Shown piece by piece: positions 6,826 to 8,100 of a stretch of DNA of 8,100 bases. The stretch's first letter is position 1, and each line of letters begins with the position of its first letter. The DNA comes from Porphyromonadaceae bacterium UBA2720. Its GTDB lineage: Bacteria; Bacteroidota; Bacteroidia; Bacteroidales; Muribaculaceae. Under the pieces are notes generated by a model, which saw only the letters and a list, made by a program, of their open reading frames with translations, ran no database searches and was not told the origin of the DNA. The position numbers were made by a program, and so were the translations under genes. Location of the stretch: positions 761 through 8,860 of the forward strand of contig DEKO01000082.1 in the NCBI GenBank assembly GCA_002353885.1, read 5' to 3'.

Positions 6826-6853
6826 AAAAATCGGGCAAAAATGCCCGATTTTT
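6826..6853. terminator. Intrinsic (bidirectional-looking) terminator of the AraC-type regulator gene
   Basis: A 12-bp perfect stem, AAAAATCGGGCA and TGCCCGATTTTT, has a 4-nt A loop and T-runs on either strand after the hairpin. On the minus strand it ends the transcript of the regulator gene, whose stop is at 6924-6922. No plus-strand gene is seen to need it. Confidence 0.85.
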
Positions 6854-6873
6854 GTGGTTTTTTGCTGGCTGAC

Positions 6874-6897
6874 TGCGCGCCGGTGGCGCGCAATACC
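6874..6897. repeat. Dispersed palindromic intergenic repeat, copy 2
   Basis: This copy has a longer perfect palindrome, TGCGCGCC GGT GGCGCGCA (6874-6892, but reading begins T at 6874), followed by ATACC. Positions 6876-6897 match 5903-5924 exactly over 22 bp. It lies 24 bp past the regulator stop codon and before the terminator, so both copies follow the 3' end of a minus-strand gene. Confidence 0.8.
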
Positions 6898-6921
6898 GAA
6901 CTCGTGGTGGAGGGTTGACTC

Positions 6922-8100
6922 TTAATCCATATTTCCGTCGCGGTATTGGGTGGGGGTGAGGCCATAGATGCGCTTGAAGGTGTGGCTGAAGTTGCTTGTC
7001 TCGCTGAAGCCACACAGGTGGGCAATCTGTGCCACCGGCTGGCTAGGGTCGTCGAGCAGCTGGATGGCGCGCTCCATTTGGATGGCCTGGATGTAGGCCT
7101 TGGGCGACTTTCCGGTCACTGCGAGCAGACGACGGCGGAAGGTTGATACACTCATGTTGACTTGCGAGGCAACGGTCTCGACACTGAATTCGCCACGAGG
7201 CATGCCGTCATAGACCGCCTCGATGACCCGCATAAGGAACGCACGGTCATCGGCCGACTGCACCTCAGCATTGTCGGGTTCGGGCTCTGCCCCCTGCCGG
7301 GTCGAGCCTGGTTCTGCCTCGGGCTGTGCAGACCTGTTGGCCCGCAATTGCTCAATCTCGCGGATGAGCCCTTGCATCTGCTGGCGGCTGCGACGACGCA
7401 GGTGCATGATGACCAGCCATGCGGCCAACAACAGACAGGCAATGAGTGCGAGGCCAATGACGATGTTGCGGCGGTTGGCCAGGGTCAGCGCTGCATTCTC
7501 CTGCTGAAGTCGTTCGTTGCCGAACTCGGCGTTGTAGCGCGAGAGAGCATCGGCCGATGCATGGCTGTAGAGCGAGTCCTTGAGCAGGTCGAAGCGGTCG
7601 AGGTAATACTTGGCACTGTCGGGATTGAGTTTCCAGTAGCTCTCGTAGAGCCCCCGGTGCGAGTGTATCTCGTTGTAGAGGTCCCCCATCTGCGAGAACA
7701 GCCCGGCCGCCTTCTTATAATAGGGTATTGCCTCGTTCTGGCGCTCCTGGCACAGAAGGGCCATGCCCAGGCGGTTGAGGGCGATGGCCATGGTGTGCAT
7801 GTCACCCATACGCTCAAACTCGGGGATGATGCGACGCAAGATGTTCTCGGCCTCACCATAACGATGCAGACCTAGCAAGGCCGAAGCCTTCTGCGAGAGT
7901 CGTATGTTGGCCTGTGGCCGCTGCAGGGCCGAGTCGATGGCAAATGCCTGCTCGGCATAGGGTAAGGCCTTGTTGTCATCGCCTAGTGTGTGGTAGACCT
8001 CAGATGCCATGCCCAGCAGCACAGCCTTGCGCGGCGGGTTGTCGGCCTTGTCGGCGTGCTCCAGTGCCTGGAGAATATACTTCTCGGCCTCACGGGGCTG
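6922..8100 (-). CDS. TPR - transmembrane - AraC-family transcriptional regulator (N-terminus outside window)
   Basis: This is a membrane-anchored DNA-binding regulator of a type common in Bacteroidales. The frame is open through the right edge (visible start QPREAEKYILQALEHADK), so 392 C-terminal residues are seen; the GTG at 8022 is not a real start. Visible residues 1 to about 180 are TPR-like helices (EAEKYILQALEHAD, EAIPYYKKAAGLFSQMGD). One hydrophobic segment, NIVIGLALIACLLLAAWLVI, follows (7464-7405), then a basic HLRRRSRQQ, a coiled-coil stretch and a Pro/Glu-rich linker. The last 100 residues are an AraC HTH pair: FSVETVASQVNMSVSTFRRR (first helix-turn-helix) and VAQIAHLCGFSETSNFSHTF (second, with the family's typical GF and F...FK pattern), ending GLTPTQYR. 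The TPR part probably senses a signal across the inner membrane; the targets are unknown. The gene ends with TAA and a terminator at 6826-6853. Confidence 0.92.
   Translation of the reverse strand, partial: QPREAEKYILQALEHADKADNPPRKAVLLGMASEVYHTLGDDNKALPYAEQAFAIDSALQRPQANIRLSQKASALLGLHRYGEAENILRRIIPEFERMGDMHTMAIALNRLGMALLCQERQNEAIPYYKKAAGLFSQMGDLYNEIHSHRGLYESYWKLNPDSAKYYLDRFDLLKDSLYSHASADALSRYNAEFGNERLQQENAALTLANRRNIVIGLALIACLLLAAWLVIMHLRRRSRQQMQGLIREIEQLRANRSAQPEAEPGSTRQGAEPEPDNAEVQSADDRAFLMRVIEAVYDGMPRGEFSVETVASQVNMSVSTFRRRLLAVTGKSPKAYIQAIQMERAIQLLDDPSQPVAQIAHLCGFSETSNFSHTFKRIYGLTPTQYRDGNMD

Noticed and set aside
8020..8022. GTG as start of the AraC-type regulator
   Set aside because: The frame continues upstream to the window edge with TPR-like sequence, so the gene is simply truncated by the window.
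1..8100. Genome-wide TAG reassignment (for example TAG = Gln as in some gut phages)
   Set aside because: The other genes contain no in-frame TAG and end in TAA or TGA. The TAG at 2276-2274 sits at the normal family C-terminus, and Gln would not fit the VSW position.

Overview
The window looks like a chromosomal segment of a gut-type Bacteroidales bacterium, possibly Muribaculaceae or Prevotellaceae; the family is a guess. The signs are promoter -7 boxes of the Bacteroidetes form TAnnTTTG, almost no Shine-Dalgarno sequences, a TPR-tailed Pif1/RecD-like helicase, a secreted leucine-rich-repeat/dockerin-like protein linked to an FGE-sulfatase (SUMF) domain, and a membrane-anchored TPR/AraC regulator. 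Every gene I can support lies on the minus strand, so transcription runs from right to left. Large plus-strand reading frames are antisense shadows in GC-rich coding DNA.

From right to left: (1) 8100-6922, the C-terminal part of a TPR - transmembrane - AraC-type regulator, cut by the window edge. (2) 6921-6707, an intergenic stretch with a short palindromic repeat, a strong intrinsic terminator, two 19-bp direct repeats 32 bp apart and a Bacteroidetes promoter. (3) 6706-5978, a probable two-gene unit: a 59-residue soluble helical protein, then a 168-residue lipoprotein of unknown function. (4) 5977-5814, a 164-bp gap holding a second copy of the palindromic repeat. (5) 5813-2949, a 954-residue secreted protein built as beta-solenoid, two LRR blocks, a second beta-solenoid and a dockerin-like repeat pair. 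(6) 2948-2274, a SUMF/C-type-lectin-fold domain in the same frame as (5), separated from it by one TAG and broken by two more. (7) 2273-2046, an intergenic stretch with a 12-bp-stem hairpin, a promoter and a heptanucleotide repeat. (8) 2045-1, a helicase with a C-terminal TPR tail, cut by the left edge.

The most interesting part is the 3' end of the large surface-protein locus. Removing the TAG codons gives one reading frame of about 1,179 codons ending in a SUMF domain. All three interruptions are TAG, with no frameshift and no TAA or TGA, and the natural end is also TAG. The SUMF C-terminus has the layout of variable proteins of diversity-generating retroelements (DGRs): a conserved RGG...A...R...PT...GLRLAL scaffold, altered residues between, a run of NNT codons, a GC-rich end and a hairpin downstream. 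No reverse transcriptase or template repeat lies in the window, so DGR targeting is a hypothesis. The other genes look like ordinary housekeeping or regulatory genes with no clear tie to this locus.
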